Source: Ceratotherium simum simum (Eukaryota > Chordata > Mammalia > Perissodactyla > Rhinocerotidae). From it: DNA of 64,000 bases. Below, piece after piece: positions 34,693 to 46,679 of this stretch. The position numbers and the translations under genes were made by a program. The stretch is taken from positions 2,876,937-2,940,936 of the forward strand of contig NW_004454160.1 of NCBI RefSeq assembly GCF_000283155.1, written 5' to 3'. The stretch's first letter is position 1. The number at the start of each line of letters is the position of its first letter. Under the pieces are notes generated by a model. That model was not told where the DNA came from, ran no database searches, and saw only the letters and a list, made by a program, of their open reading frames with translations.

Positions 34693-36329
34693 CTCTGTTG
34701 ATTTTCTAATTATATTTTTTTGAGTTATTCCCTTAAAGGTTGCTCTTGCAAGTGCATCTTAACTAATCACACTCAATTTTAGGTAAATAATGACTCAATT
34801 GCAGCAGAATATAGCAATTTCACTTAAATTATACCTACATTTACTAACCACCCCCATATGTGCTCTTATTGACATGTGTATTATAGCTATGTATGTTATA
34901 AACTCAACGTTACAGTGTTATAATTAAGGCTTTTTATAGATTTTCCTTTTAAGGAAAATGAGAGGATAAAAGAAAAGACATATTTACTCAGATTGGATTA
35001 TTTCTATTTATCTATCTTTAAGTTTACTGATTCTTTCTTCTGCCATCTCAAATCTAATGTTAAGCCTGTGTAGTGAATTATTATTTTGATATAGCACTTT
35101 TCAGCTCTAGAATTTCCATTTGTTCTTTTTTATTTTTTAGATGGCTTTAAATCCTTTACTGATATTCTCCATTTGTTGAATCATTGTCATCATATTTTCC
35201 TTTAATTCATTAAATATAATTTCCTTTAATGAGCCTTTGAACATATTTATAATAATTGCTGCAATCTCTGTCTCCTTTATCCAACATCTGGAAACACTCA
35301 GAGGCAGTTTTATTGAGTATTTCTAAGTATGGGTCACACTTTGCTATTTCTTTGCATGTTTCATACTTTCTTGTTGAAAACTGAACATTTAGCAATTCTG
35401 GATTCTGACTTGTTTTCCTAAGTGTTGTTATTGTTGCTGTTTTTTTTTTTTCTATGTAGGTGATTTTGTTTTCACATAACTTCCCTGATCTGTGGAATCC
35501 AACACCCCACAATGTGTAGGTGTTGTTGTTGTTGCTGAGTTTTGTATTTTTATTTTTAAATTTTAGCCTTCCTGGGCATCATCACTGTTTCTAAAGAGCA
35601 TAGTTATCAACCAGTGATTGAAAAGAGGTTGATGTACTCAAATATCTCCAGCACTAAGTCTTCTACCCTCTATCAATGGATCTGTGTGTAGATTTGATGG
35701 TATATTCAAAGTTTAGGCAGTTTTCAAGCCTTGCACAGTTTTTATTTTTCTCCAGAAACTTTCAGGTGTCTCCTGTGTGTGCACATAGCCTACTAATCAG
35801 CCAGGATGTATGACATGTTTACCAAGCCTTTCTATCTCTTCCTCTCTTTGAGGATCTCCCTGTTAAGTTTATGGCTAGTCCTCTGGTCTGCCACTCATCC
35901 CAATAGAGTCTGTGACCTTAGACTAGTAAGGCTGTAGACTTTCTCTATTCATTTCCTATTGAGTTTGCTACTTTTACTGATAATGCCTCTAAAGGAAGGT
36001 AGCTCCCTCCAATAGAAAAGCTGCTGGTTTCATGGTCAGCCCTTCTCTGGGGAACTACCTTGCCAACTGAACTAGAGAGGGGATGGAAGCAGCTCCAAGT
36101 ACGTAAGACACATATTCCCACTATTCTTACCAAAGTTCAATAGTTTTTCGTGAATAAATAGTTCTCAGATTGTTGATTGCCTTTGGTTAATTTCAAGAGC
36201 CCTTAATCAAAATTTCTGACAATTTTGTCTAGTGTTATATTATTTATGTGAGCAAAGATTTGCAGAGCTCCTTGTTCTACCATAGATGGAAGTCCTGCCT
36301 ATACTTTTTTCTTGTCATATTACAATGTC

Positions 36330-38510
36330 TAAGATAGTTTAATAGGAATAAATAAGAGGAGATCCTTCTCTGATCCTTGTCTCAGGAGAAAATCTTTTAA
36401 CATTTCACTGTGAAAAATAATGTTTTTTGGATTTTTTTGTAGATATACATTATTAGATTAAAGAAATTCACTTCTTTTCCTGCTGAAATTTTTTTAAAAT
36501 TATGATTGGAAGCTTAATTTTATCAAATATTTTTCCTACAACTATTATGATCATATGTTTTTTCTTCCTTATTCTATTAATATGGTAAGTTATACTGATT
36601 GCGTTCCAAATGTTAAGCCAATGTTTCACTCTTAGAATAGATCCAGTTTATTTATGATGTATTATCCTGTGGTGTACATAGTTGTATTCAACTCATAAAT
36701 ATTTTGTTTAAATTTTTTTATTTATGTTTACGAATGAGATTGGCCTATAATTTTAATAACTTGTAATGTCTTTGCCAGGCTTTGATATCACAGTTCTTCT
36801 GGCTTTGTAAAACTTCTTGTTAATTATTTCTTATTTTTCTATTTTTTGGAAGGGCTTTTATAAGGTTGATGTTGGTTTTTTGTTTTTTTGCTGAGAAAGA
36901 TTCACCCTGAGCTAATATCTGTTGCCAATCTTCCTCTCTTCTTTTTTTCCTCCCCAAAGCCCCAATACATAATTGTATATTCTAGTGTTCAGTCCTTCTA
37001 GTTCATCTATGTGAGCTGCCACCACAGCATGGCTACTGACAGACGAGTGGTGTGGTTCTGCACCCAGGAACTGAACTGAGGCTGCTGAAGCAGAGTGTGC
37101 CGAATTTTAACCACTAGGCAATCAGGGCTGGCTCAAGATTGATGTTATTTTTTATTTAAATGGTGGTAGAATTCATTGCTGAAGTCACTTGGGTCTGGAG
37201 TTTTCTTTGTGGATAGGTTTAAAAGTATGTATTGAGTTACTTTAATATATATAAGACTTCTCAGATTTTCTTGTTTGTTTTAATAAATTTTACTCTTCTA
37301 GGAATGTATATTGCACGATTTTAAAATTTATTGGCATAAAGTTCTTAATATTCTCTTATTATATTTTTAATCTCTACAGGATTTGCAGTTGTATCTAAAT
37401 TTCTTGCTATAGGTGATCATTGCCTTCTGTCTTTTCTTTCTTGACCAGTTTTACCAGAAGTTTTAATTTAATTCAATTTTATTAGTCTTTTAGAAAAAAT
37501 AACTTTTGGAACTATTGATTCTCCTTATTGTATATTTATATTTCTAGTTCATTAATTTCTTAACTTTATTATCTCCTTCTTTCTGCTTTCTTTAGGTTTA
37601 ATTTGCTGTTATCTTCCAATTTTTTAAGATGGATGCTGAGAAAGTGGATGGATGCTGAAAATATAGTTTTTAGCCTCTCTTCTTTGAGGGCATAAATTTC
37701 ATTCAGAGCACAACTTTAGTTGCATCCAAGAAGTTTTGATATGTGGTATTAGCATTCAGTTCAAATCACTTTAAAAATTTTATTATGATTTTTTTCCTTA
37801 GTCTATCCTTGTCCTGAAGTTTATTTCTTAATTTCTAAGCATGACAATTTTCTAGTTATCTTTTTGTTATTAATTTCTAGCTTAATTCTACTCTTTTTAG
37901 AATGTGGACTCTGAATTATTTCACTCCTTTGATATTTATTCATATTTTTTTATGGCCCAGCATATATCATTTTTATAAATGTTCTGTAGTTGTCGGTTAC
38001 AATTGTCTATATGTGTCTAATCATTTTCTTAATTGTATTATTCAGATCTTCTATATCCTACTGTTTTATAGATCCTTGATCTATCTGTAAGAGGTGTGTT
38101 AAAATCTCTATTATTGTAGAATTACTTATATTTGTTCTTCATTTCTGACAACATCTGCTTTGTAAATTTTGGGCTTGTATTAGTAGTTGCATATAAATTA
38201 GAGTTGTTTTATGTTCTTGGGATTAAGCATTTATTATTATGAAATATCTATCTTTATTAATGCTTCTTAAGCTTTACTTTGATAGTAGTAAAGCCATACT
38301 AGATTTCTTTTAGTTGGTGTTTAAAAGGTATATCTTTTCTTAGACCTTTTTACTTTCAACTTTCCTATGTCTTTGTATTTAAAGTGTTCCTCTTGTAAGC
38401 AGCATGTAGTTGGGTTTTAGTTTTTTATTGAGTCTGATGATCTTTATCTTTTCCTTGGAGTATTTAATCTGTTTATATTTAATATAATTACTGTTTTGGA
38501 TTAAGTATTT
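36330..38510 (-). repeat. Second L1 LINE, ORF2 region, old
   Basis: Minus-strand ORF2 blocks: 'tcttattctattaatatggt' style text near 36570, 'gatgtattatcctgtggtg', 'acgaatgagattggcctata', 'tcttctggctttgtaaaact', then after the ERE 'gtggtagaattcattgctga', 'aagtcacttgggtctggag'. Further 5' text runs to about 38510. Very diverged. Confidence 0.75.
36874..37134 (-). repeat. ERE SINE, diverged
   Basis: 'ttgctgagaaagattcaccc', 'aatatctgttgccaatcttc', 'caatacataattgtatattc', 'accacagcatggctactgac', head 'aatcagggctggctc'. Flanked by aaggttgatgtt (36862-36873) and aagattgatgtt (37135-37146). Older than the 34419 and 19993 copies. Confidence 0.9.
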
Positions 38511-39460
38511 AAAAAACTTTTTGTTTCCCCTCTGTATTAGTTTCTTAACTCCACATTCTTTTTTTCTTAGAGTATCTCTTTTGACTCTTTCTCTTTTCTC
38601 AGTGAAACAGGAAGTAAAGTCATCAACTGAAAGTAAAGATGAAGGAGAGGATGATGGAGGTTTGGAGAGAGAAGATAAGGTTAACAATATCATCTCTAAG
38701 AGTAGAAAAAGAATTTAAGGAAATGTAGTAGGACTGCCAGGTAGCACAAGGTCCTCCTTGGTGTTACTGATCATGAAATTAGAATGAAACTCATCAACTT
38801 AGATATGTGTTTTTCTCCAGATATATTTAGCTGCATAAAGGCAGATGTAGAGTAGACAGAATTTAAGATTTAATCATTGTTGGGATTTTGCCAGAAGGGT
38901 ATGGTAAATGGAGAGTTGGCCAAGGGAGTTGATGGTGTTATACAAGAGAGTGATTATAATGATGAACCAGAGCATCTAAAGTAGGTTAGAAGTAGGTGTG
39001 GTTATAAGGTACTAAAAATCATGCAAACCATTTTTTTGGTCTTAGCAAAGTCAAAGAATTGATGAGAGTCAGGCTACTAAAGTAAATAAGGTAGAGAAAT
39101 AGGAGCTACTGGCTAGAGAGTAATATACTTAAAATCGAGGTTATATGAGGTGTGTACTTATTGTTAACGACAAGGTATGAGGATGAGCATGTATGTGAGT
39201 GGCTGAAGTAGGGTGGGAGACAGTATCATTGGAGGTGAGAAGTTCAAGAAACTGAGTGGGAAGTGAACTGAAAGAATCATCTATGTGAATATTGTCATAA
39301 AAAATATGACAGAAGTGGGTTAAAAATCTCTCTTTTCTCATAAATATTCTTGTTGTAAAAACCTATAGACCTGTGAATTATTCTCCCTAATTCACAGAAG
39401 ACTTTAGTTACTGGAGTTTTTAGAGGTGAGAATAGATAGAGTAGAATGGTAAATTAGTAG
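38511..39460. other. Diverged interspersed sequence of unknown class
   Basis: Purine-biased, with text such as 'tttgccagaagggtatggta', 'gagttggccaagggagttga' and 'gaatcatctatgtgaatatt' that feels like a known ancient mammalian repeat I cannot name. A 65-aa plus-strand frame (38521-38718) has an acidic lysine/glutamate-rich end preceded by 'ctttctcttttctcag'; see findings. Confidence 0.35.
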
Positions 39461-40317
39461 ATCCCATAATCAAACACAAACAATAACAATAATAGCAATG
39501 CAGAATAAGGCAAAGCTCTCTCTAATTTTCTAAGGATATCAAAACCCCTTCCAGGACGTCTTCCTCTCATCTGGCCTTAAAGAATAGCAACATACATTAT
39601 CACTATATTACACAGATTAGAAAACATGTAAATATGTTTTTATTAATTATAAAAATAGTGTCCCAATCATAATTTGAAGAAATGAATGATACTTCTTTTA
39701 AATATTTTTCCAGATCTTAACTTAGTACAAAACACCTTAGGTTGTCAGAGTTAGTCACTGTTTTTTTTTTTGTGTGTGTGTGTTTTTTAAGATGAGAGAT
39801 TATGTAAAGAAAGATTTAATTTTGATGCTCTCTCTTTAAGAAATTGGAGTCCTGGGTGTTTTTTTTACATGTACATTAATGAGCTTTATGATATTACCTT
39901 CTCTATATTATCAAATTCACTACTTATACTTAAATTTTGTCCCATGCGATGACCTTTATGTTCTGGCCCACAGCTGATGAGGTAGAGTTTCCTTTTAAAT
40001 GGCATAGAGGAATAAGGCTTATATATGTTATAGGTTTAACTTTTTTCCCTCTGTTTTAAAACCAAGATTTTCTTAGTATCATCCACAAGTCACAGAAGTC
40101 TATTGGGTTTTGGAGTTTACTTTGGGAGGGTTATGCTAGTTGATGTAGGTGTATAAATACCTGATTCCTTTGGCAGATGGTTTTCTATTGGTCATAGTGC
40201 AGGGAGGAGATGGTGGTGGGAACAAAGGCAGTGGAGATACGGAGGTATAAGAGATCCTTGGTTGACCTTCTTAACCAGTTCAAGGAAAAAAGGCCCTTTG
40301 GGAAAGTGGTATTGGGT
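39461..40317. other. Mostly unique; short T/TG tract
   Basis: A T run followed by GT repeats at 39762-39789. Otherwise nothing recognised. Confidence 0.4.
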
Positions 40318-40492
40318 GGTGAAGTCAGGCTGTATCTGTCACTTAGAGATTGGGTGACCTTTCGCTAGTCTTTTAACTTTTCATAGCTTCAGTTTGTCAA
40401 CTGTAAAGTGGAGGTAATGTGGTTCATCCTGATTACTCCAGAGGAGTATGACTGTCTTGAGGCACTAAACATATAAGTGAGTAATGTTAATT
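40318..40492 (+). repeat. MIR SINE
   Basis: 'gagattgggtgacctttcgc', 'tagtcttttaacttttcata', 'gcttcagtttgtcaactgta', 'aagtggaggtaatgtggttc', 'tgtcttgaggcactaaacat'. Confidence 0.8.
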
Positions 40493-40499
40493 ACATGAT

Positions 40500-40715
40500 T
40501 TTTAATCTCTGTTTAGAGTCTGATGCCCCCTGCTTCCTGCTCTTTCTGAGGGTACCCAGTCTGGAATCCTCCAGTCAGGTGTGTCTGAGCTAGAATAGGG
40601 TTGGAAGGTGGCAGGAATGCTGGGTCTGGGATTCCCACCATACTCGGACAGCCACCTGACACAATGTCTGGCATAGAATTGACCCTCACACATGAATGAA
40701 TGACTAAATTATGGA
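40500..40715 (+). repeat. Weak L2 3' end
   Basis: 'tgacacaatgtctggcatag' with 'aatgaatgaatgac' near 40690-40710 fits an L2 terminus. The text before it is unassigned. Confidence 0.45.
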
Positions 40716-43131
40716 CTGAACTGCATTCATTAATATTTCCTTTACTACATTAGCATCTAGGCTCTTTTTAGTGGCAAGGCCACATTTTCCTGACCAATAG
40801 TCCTAGCTCTGGGGGTTAGATGGGGGCACATGTTTATGCTGAAGAATGATGAATGCTTTGCCAGTGGATGGTCTTGAGCATAACAGTGTTGAACAATAAC
40901 CTAAGACTGAATGCTCTGGTAAATTCTCCTTCAGCTGTATTCTATTGACATATTTCTGGTCCTTTTCATCCAGTAATGTGGATGGAGTATCTACTCTTCC
41001 CTTAACTATAAGTGGAGTCGCCTTTATTAAAAGTCAATTTGGGACTCCATTTTTAAAATCTCCTGTTTCCTTGTGGCATGTGTCATGGTTTCTTGAACTC
41101 TTAGAGTTTATCTTGAGACTTAGTGCTTAGCTTATGTTGTCCTTTGAATGTCACATGAGTTGCTCCTTGGAAAGTCATTGCTCTATACTGAATGGAAGTT
41201 CAGCCATTTGGGGGTGCTAGCATCTTTTTCATTTTTCCTTCCACTTTTCCCCTTTTATTCCTGTCTTTCGTCTCCTTAGATATGATCTTCTTTCTCTCTG
41301 TTCTAGAATCCAGCCTCAAATCTGCCTCACTATCTCTAGTGAACTGCTATCTAGCAGGAATGAACCATGAACAATGCTCAGATCTCCGCTCTACTCTCTT
41401 GAGAGATCACCCTCTCAGAAGCTCAAATAACAGGGATCAGGCTCCTCTTTAAAAAGAGTGAGGACGAGGCTCTTGGAAGATTTGCCCATGGAACTATGTG
41501 GTCTTGACTGAATGATTTGATTGGTACAGGGAGACTGAGAGGATGACAAAAGCATTGTCCAAACCAGTGCTGGCTTATCCATGGGGGAGGAGCGCTCTTT
41601 TTTTTTTCCCAGTCAAAGCTCGTCTGCTTTATCCCATACACATGCACTTCATTGAGCTAAAGCTGTAGAATAGTGCAGCCTTGATTTATGAGGGCTGTGT
41701 TTCTTCCCTGATCCTGGCTGGCACAGTGCTGGAGGCTTTGCTTTTATGTTTCCACGTTAGGGGGCAACTGGTGACCAGCTGTTGGAAACTAGTTTAAGAA
41801 AATAATAAAAATAAAAATACTCATGGACTGTCCTGTCATTCTGGGTTTCTGATACCTGCCATCAGCCTTGGAATAAATAAAGAGTCTTTTCCCTATGGAA
41901 TGAGATTTCTCAATGACAAATAGATTTATATTGTGCTGGAATGATTGGTAGGTACCAAGGGGGTCTCGCCTGAGGGCTAAGTTAATAATTGAGACTGTTA
42001 GAACAATAACTCACATGGTCCCCACCCCCTTTATCCCTGAAGGGTCCCCAAGTACTACATATGTAATGTACTCCCAAGCTTGGAGCTCCTGCTAAATTCA
42101 GCCATCTCTGGGGTGGAAAGTAACACCTGGGAGAGACTAGACACAGGGAGTGCCAGCACCCTATGAGCCCCCCCCCCCAGTTGAGGGGTTATCATGGGGG
42201 CAGGAGTCAATGGTAGGAAGAAAGGGGCAGGTTGTTTTGGGGGAGTGGCACCCTCACATACACGAGCAATGTTGTCAAGAGGGAAAAGGGTAAGAGGTCT
42301 CTTTAATGACCATGATTCTCTGGAATGTTCTGAGTCACAGGTCCTTTGTAAGTATTTTGTGTACTGTATATGTGATACACGTCAGCCACCTCAGAGTATT
42401 TATTTACTTATTTGTTTAGAATGTATTTTCGAATACTTTGAAGAAAGACTTCAGGTGGCTTACAATAAAATACATGTAGAACAAGACAGTTAATATTTAA
42501 ATAGAAGGTGAAAATCATGTAGACTGAGGAGAAAATATACATATCAAAATCTTAAGCCAGCATTTGTCAAACTAAGTTACTCAGTCAATTAGTTCTGCTG
42601 GGTGTGAATAGGTATTTCTTGAAAAGGTTGTTCTGTAATCAAAGTAAGCAAACTCTGGGTGGAGAAAAGCTAAAAACATATATATATTTTTTACTGCAAA
42701 ATTCCCCAGATCCTTTAATTTGCTAAAAAGTACTATAAACTTCCAAAAGAGGGATATCACTACATTTTTTTTTCACGGTGTTCTGCAGAACACACTTTGT
42801 GAAAAATGGACCTATGCCAAAACGGTTTTTGGAATGGAGCAGCAATTTACGTTCCAAGCTCCTTAGGCATCAAAGCAAAAGAACATTTATGATGAAGGAA
42901 TAGAGTCTAGCTCTTTAGATGAGAATGAAATTTATTTTTGAAAATAAATTTCAAAAGGGATTTATTTCATGAATCCTTATTCAAAGTGTACTGGATAATG
43001 TGTGGGTATTGTCACGAACAGTGGCTTTGTAGAAAAGGCAGACTTGCTTTCGTTATGGCCATTTCTTATTTTGACACTTAACACAATGTAGAAAACATTG
43101 AAGAGGGCATCAGATTAAAAAATACAAGTTC
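40716..43131. other. Mostly unique sequence with small structures
   Basis: Contains a run of 14 C (from about 42165), an A-rich patch (41800-41820) and the palindrome at 42926-42953. No interspersed repeat or exon recognised. Confidence 0.4.
42926..42953. repeat. Perfect 13-bp-arm palindrome
   Basis: 'tgaaatttatttt' then 'tg' then 'aaaataaatttca'. Arms are exact complements with a 2-base centre. Confidence 0.95.
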
Positions 43132-43139
43132 CTAGAAGG

Positions 43140-43310
43140 TAGGATTGCCAGATAAAGTAAAATTTGAATTTCAGATAAACAACAAATAAATTTTTAATAT
43201 GTCTAAAAATTGCATAGTACATACTTATACCATAAATTTTTCGTTCTTTAGTTAAAATTCAAATTTAACTGGGTGCCCTCCATTTTTATTTGCTGACTCT
43301 AGCAACCCTA
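43140..43310. mobile_element. Palindromic non-autonomous hAT element
   Basis: Ends 'taggattgcc' and 'agcaacccta' are inverted repeats (7 to 8 of 10). 'taaaatttgaatttcagata' on the left mirrors 'gttaaaattcaaatttaact' on the right. An exact 8-bp duplication, ctagaagg, sits at 43132-43139 and 43311-43318. The left arm lacks the segment matching 'ctgggtgccctcc' of the right arm, so it carries a deletion. Confidence 0.85.
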
Positions 43311-43318
43311 CTAGAAGG

Positions 43319-44995
43319 TCAAGGTCTGAGTCATATGTTTGAATCATCCAGCACCCTCCACCATGCAATAATCACCATGCCTGGCATTGCCATAGCCCTC
43401 TGTCAATTGACCCACGCTGATCAGAGAGTCTACAAATTGTCGAATCTGTCTTCACCTGCCCAACCACCAGATCTCAAGAGTTCCAGCTCTTATCTCTGCA
43501 TTTCCCTGGGAAATGGGCTGGCTGACCCTTTGGAATACTCTCAAGTTGGCACTCAGCTCTTCACTTCCCTGAAGTCGACGGTCAGCCTTAAGAAGGAACA
43601 TTTATTTGGTTGCCATGGGCCAGCAAGGATTTTACCTCCTAGGCAAGCCCCCCAGTATTTATCGCACTGTCTGTCTCTGCACTTGTAGTATATTATTAGC
43701 CTTTTATGCCTTCTCTGTCACCTGTTGAAATGAGAACGCAAGGTCTTTGGGCCTCTGCAGCCCTTTCCCTTACATTAACTTAAGTCACACCAGATGTGGG
43801 CCTTTGCTGCTTAGGAAGACTAATTGATTTCACTAGTCACAATACTTCTATTGTTTTATTTTTTTAAAACACAAGTAAACACTGTGGTGGATTTTCTCTT
43901 CCTTTTCCCTCTCTCCTCTTGCCAAAAGAGCCAAAGGTTATTCAATTAAAGGCGTCTAGAGAGTGTGACGAAAAATCCATGGATGGAGTACATCTACTGT
44001 TAAAGAAAAAAAAAGAAAAGAAAGAAAGGAGGAGGACAAGGGGCTGTAGGGAAGAGGGAAGGAAGCCTCTCGGGGACCAGCAGTAACTCTGATGGATGGC
44101 TGGTGTGTGTAAGACGTTATTATTTGTTATGTGAGTGTAGGGAGATGGCAGCCGAGCTGAGCAATACACCTGCTGGGCTCCAAGAAGCCAAAACAGCTGC
44201 ACACATTGATTTAGAAGCTTGCTACTTGGGGCTCCAGGAACGAATCAAGCGACAGCTCATAAAAAAAGAGGGTTTTATGATATTCCCCCCCTCTTTCTGT
44301 AAGCAAACGGCCACATCATATGTTTTCCTAACACAGTCATAACTCAAAATTAAATCCCAGCCCAAGGTGTCAGCCTGGTGCCATGTCAGGATTGTAACGG
44401 CTTGTTTTAGAGGTCACCATGGAGATGGTGGAGAAGGATGAGGGCAGGTCTTGGGAGGTGGGAAGGGGTACAAACTGCTCTTTGCCTTGGTGTGGCTTAG
44501 GCACTTAAGGACAATTAGCTGTAGGATTTTGTTTTATTTTAAAGTGAGCTAACTAGCAGTGTTTAGCTGGTAATTTTATGCTAATTACAACTTCAATTTC
44601 TAGGGGTAAAATGCAAACCACTGTCCCACTAGGGAGCTACTCCTGCCAAAGTGAGGACGGGTGAGTTGTAGAGCATGTGCTGCCAAGGTGAGGCTCTTAG
44701 TGGCAATCTACCCCCCTCAGACTCCAAATCTGGTTGTTGATTACACAAAATGGAATGGAGTCAAAATACTTTTGGTAAATGTTGAATGAAATTGCTTGGA
44801 CGTGAAGAAAAGAAAAGCTCTCCAAAAGGGCTATCTGATTTCTACAAAGCTGCTCCTTGAATATGCATATGGTCAAGGTGCCGTGGGCCCCAATGATGGC
44901 ACACAAATCTCTATGAATGCTCACCCCAAAGGTGATGACAGTCTGTAGGACTGTCAGGTAGGCTCCTTTGTAGAATTTGATAGTATCAAGGAATT
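43319..44995. other. Mostly unique; candidate conserved block 44090-44620
   Basis: Nothing repetitive recognised except an A/G run at 44005-44040. 44090-44620 holds homeodomain-type TAATTA/ATTAGC cores and a 65-codon open frame; see findings. Two overlapping larger frames (43290-43688 plus, 44697-45002 minus) lack support. Confidence 0.4.
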
Positions 44996-45031
44996 CATTC
45001 ATTTATTAAGTAGTTACTGAGCATTAGATAC

Positions 45032-45570
45032 TGTGGGGGATCAGAATTTGCCACCCCAAAATATGTCTCTTTGGCTTGATTATTTTTAAGAACAAAGGAC
45101 TCTGAAAGAAACTTTGACCATCCCCATAACTGCCCAAAAGAATTCAAGATAGAAGGCCTGTTCCAGGACAGGCCATCACCATAGATAAATCTGGGTATGG
45201 TAGACTGGGAGGATCCTTGCTAAGCTCATTTTATCCAAGTTCTCTCTCATGTCACATTGTCTATAGATGGCCCAGCAAACATATGTTTACTAAACATTTG
45301 GTTTTCCATCTCCATATGAATTGCTTTCCTCCTCATTGAAGTCCCAAACAACTACCCTCAACATCCTCCTTTGTCCTTATCTGAAAATGGTATTTAAGTT
45401 GGTGGCTTCCACCATTTTGGTGAGTTATTCAGTTTTCCTGGGTTTCTCCCATGTATACATGTTATTAAACTTTGTTTGTTTTTCTCCTGTTATTGTGTCT
45501 CATGTCAATTTAATTCTTAGATCAGCCAGAAGGACCTACAGGGTAGAGGAATAGTCCTTCCTCGCCTACA
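45032..45570 (+). repeat. Solitary retroviral LTR, 539 bp, class I-like
   Basis: Starts TG ('tgtgggggatcagaatttgc') and ends CA ('ccttcctcgcctaca'). The same 4 bases, atac, flank it at 45028-45031 and 45571-45574. 'ggtatttaagttggtggc' is a plausible TATA region and 'gttattaaactttgtttg' carries an ATTAAA polyadenylation signal followed by T-rich sequence. No internal genes adjoin, so it arose by LTR recombination. Confidence 0.88.
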
Positions 45571-45689
45571 ATACCTTAAAATATGATGTAATAAATATTC
45601 ATAAATGAACAAATGAATGAAAGAATAAGTGAATAAAAAGCATGCATTTATGCCTCATTGCTAATACTTCTATAACAGCATAATCACAG

Positions 45690-46380
45690 CAAGAGAGAAT
45701 AAAATAATGCTATTCTTCCAAAGCCCAAGTCTGCATAATCCCCAAAGTTCAGATATTAGCGAGGTTCTTACCTTGATATTTTTGCTTGCAGAGAAGTCAT
45801 CCATCAACCTCCTCTCTACCATTACTCAGAAGGTAACACATCTACAGCCCGAGCTTTCTCCTGAATTCCCATTCTGCACCTCCAGCTCCCTGTAGTACAT
45901 TTCACAGTACCTTTTGAACTGATTATTCTCCTTCTTCTTCCCTAAATCATTTATCTTGATTTTCTGCTTTTTATTATTAGTCTTAGTGATTAAAGCTCAA
46001 AATGTCAGATATAACTTTGGTTTCCTTTCTGGATTCAAATACACACCACACACTCTCCTTCCTTCTTTTGCAATGTCCCTGAAGTCTGTAACTTCCTTCT
46101 CACCTCTGCTGTCATTTCCTAGTTCAGGACCATATTGCGTCATGCAGCAGCTGCAGCCATTGCTTCCCATTCCATCTTTTTTCTTCTAGTCTCTAAGCTC
46201 CCCTTCCATCCAGCACTTACGGCACACCCAGCACCATGCTTCCAGGGAAAATTTCCCCAATTATGACATGCTTCTACAAGCTCCAATCACTCCCTCATTT
46301 CCCGTAGAATAAAATCCACATATTGTCATCTGGCATTTCAGGAACAATATTGCCTTTATAGCTCCATTTCCTCCTGATAA
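45690..46380 (+). repeat. L2-class LINE, diverged
   Basis: 'aggttcttaccttgatattt', 'cctccttctcacctctgctg'-like text near 46100, 'cactccctcatttcccgtag', 'aataaaatccacatattgtc', 'atctggcatttcaggaacaa'. Order agrees with L2 ORF2 end. Diverged enough that L3 is possible. Confidence 0.6.
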
Positions 46381-46444
46381 CAGATATAAATATTCTGTTA
46401 TCAAAAATAACATTAAATAATAAATAAAATTATCAACTGGAGGT

Positions 46445-46670
46445 ATCCATCACTGTACTGAGCATTTTACATGCATATTGTTTCTTTCTATTCTTACAAC
46501 ATTCCCATGAGGTAGGTAGTGTTATTGTCTCTTTTTCAGATGATGAAATTGAGGCACAAAGAAGCGAAGTATCTTGCTCAAGGTCACCAATAGGAGAGCT
46601 GGATTTTGACCTAGGCAGTCTATCCTGACCCCACAGGCTCTTAGACTGTACCACCACCTCCTTGCAACAG
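46445..46670 (-). repeat. MIR SINE, near full length
   Basis: 'ttctattcttacaacattcc', 'catgaggtaggtagtgttat', 'agatgatgaaattgaggcac', 'gtatcttgctcaaggtcacc', 'gagagctggattttgacc'. Confidence 0.9.
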
Positions 46671-46679
46671 CTTACTCTG

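Larger units (their letters stand above)
29650..36290 (-). repeat. Long L1M-class LINE, host of four nested insertions
   Basis: Minus-strand L1 from 3' UTR ('gtacaatttgcacacaataa' near 29680) through ORF2 ('aaactgctgaagtgttttcc', 'tcagatgtgtatcttgcaaa', 'tttctagactctggtctgtt', 'ggattgcattgtaactataa', 'atgttgaatagaaatggtga', 'ttggcattcaccattaagta') to the 5' part ('ggttgctcttgcaag', 'gttgaaaactgaacatttag'). Interrupted by Tigger (29915-30617), ERE (31788-32019) and ERE with gap (34419-34692); the SINE at 30041-30400 lies inside the Tigger. Stops throughout. The 5' edge is approximate. Confidence 0.85.

Noticed and set aside
34240..34709. Open frames with runs of X across the N gap
   Set aside because: They are translation through 100 unknown bases and T/C homopolymers.
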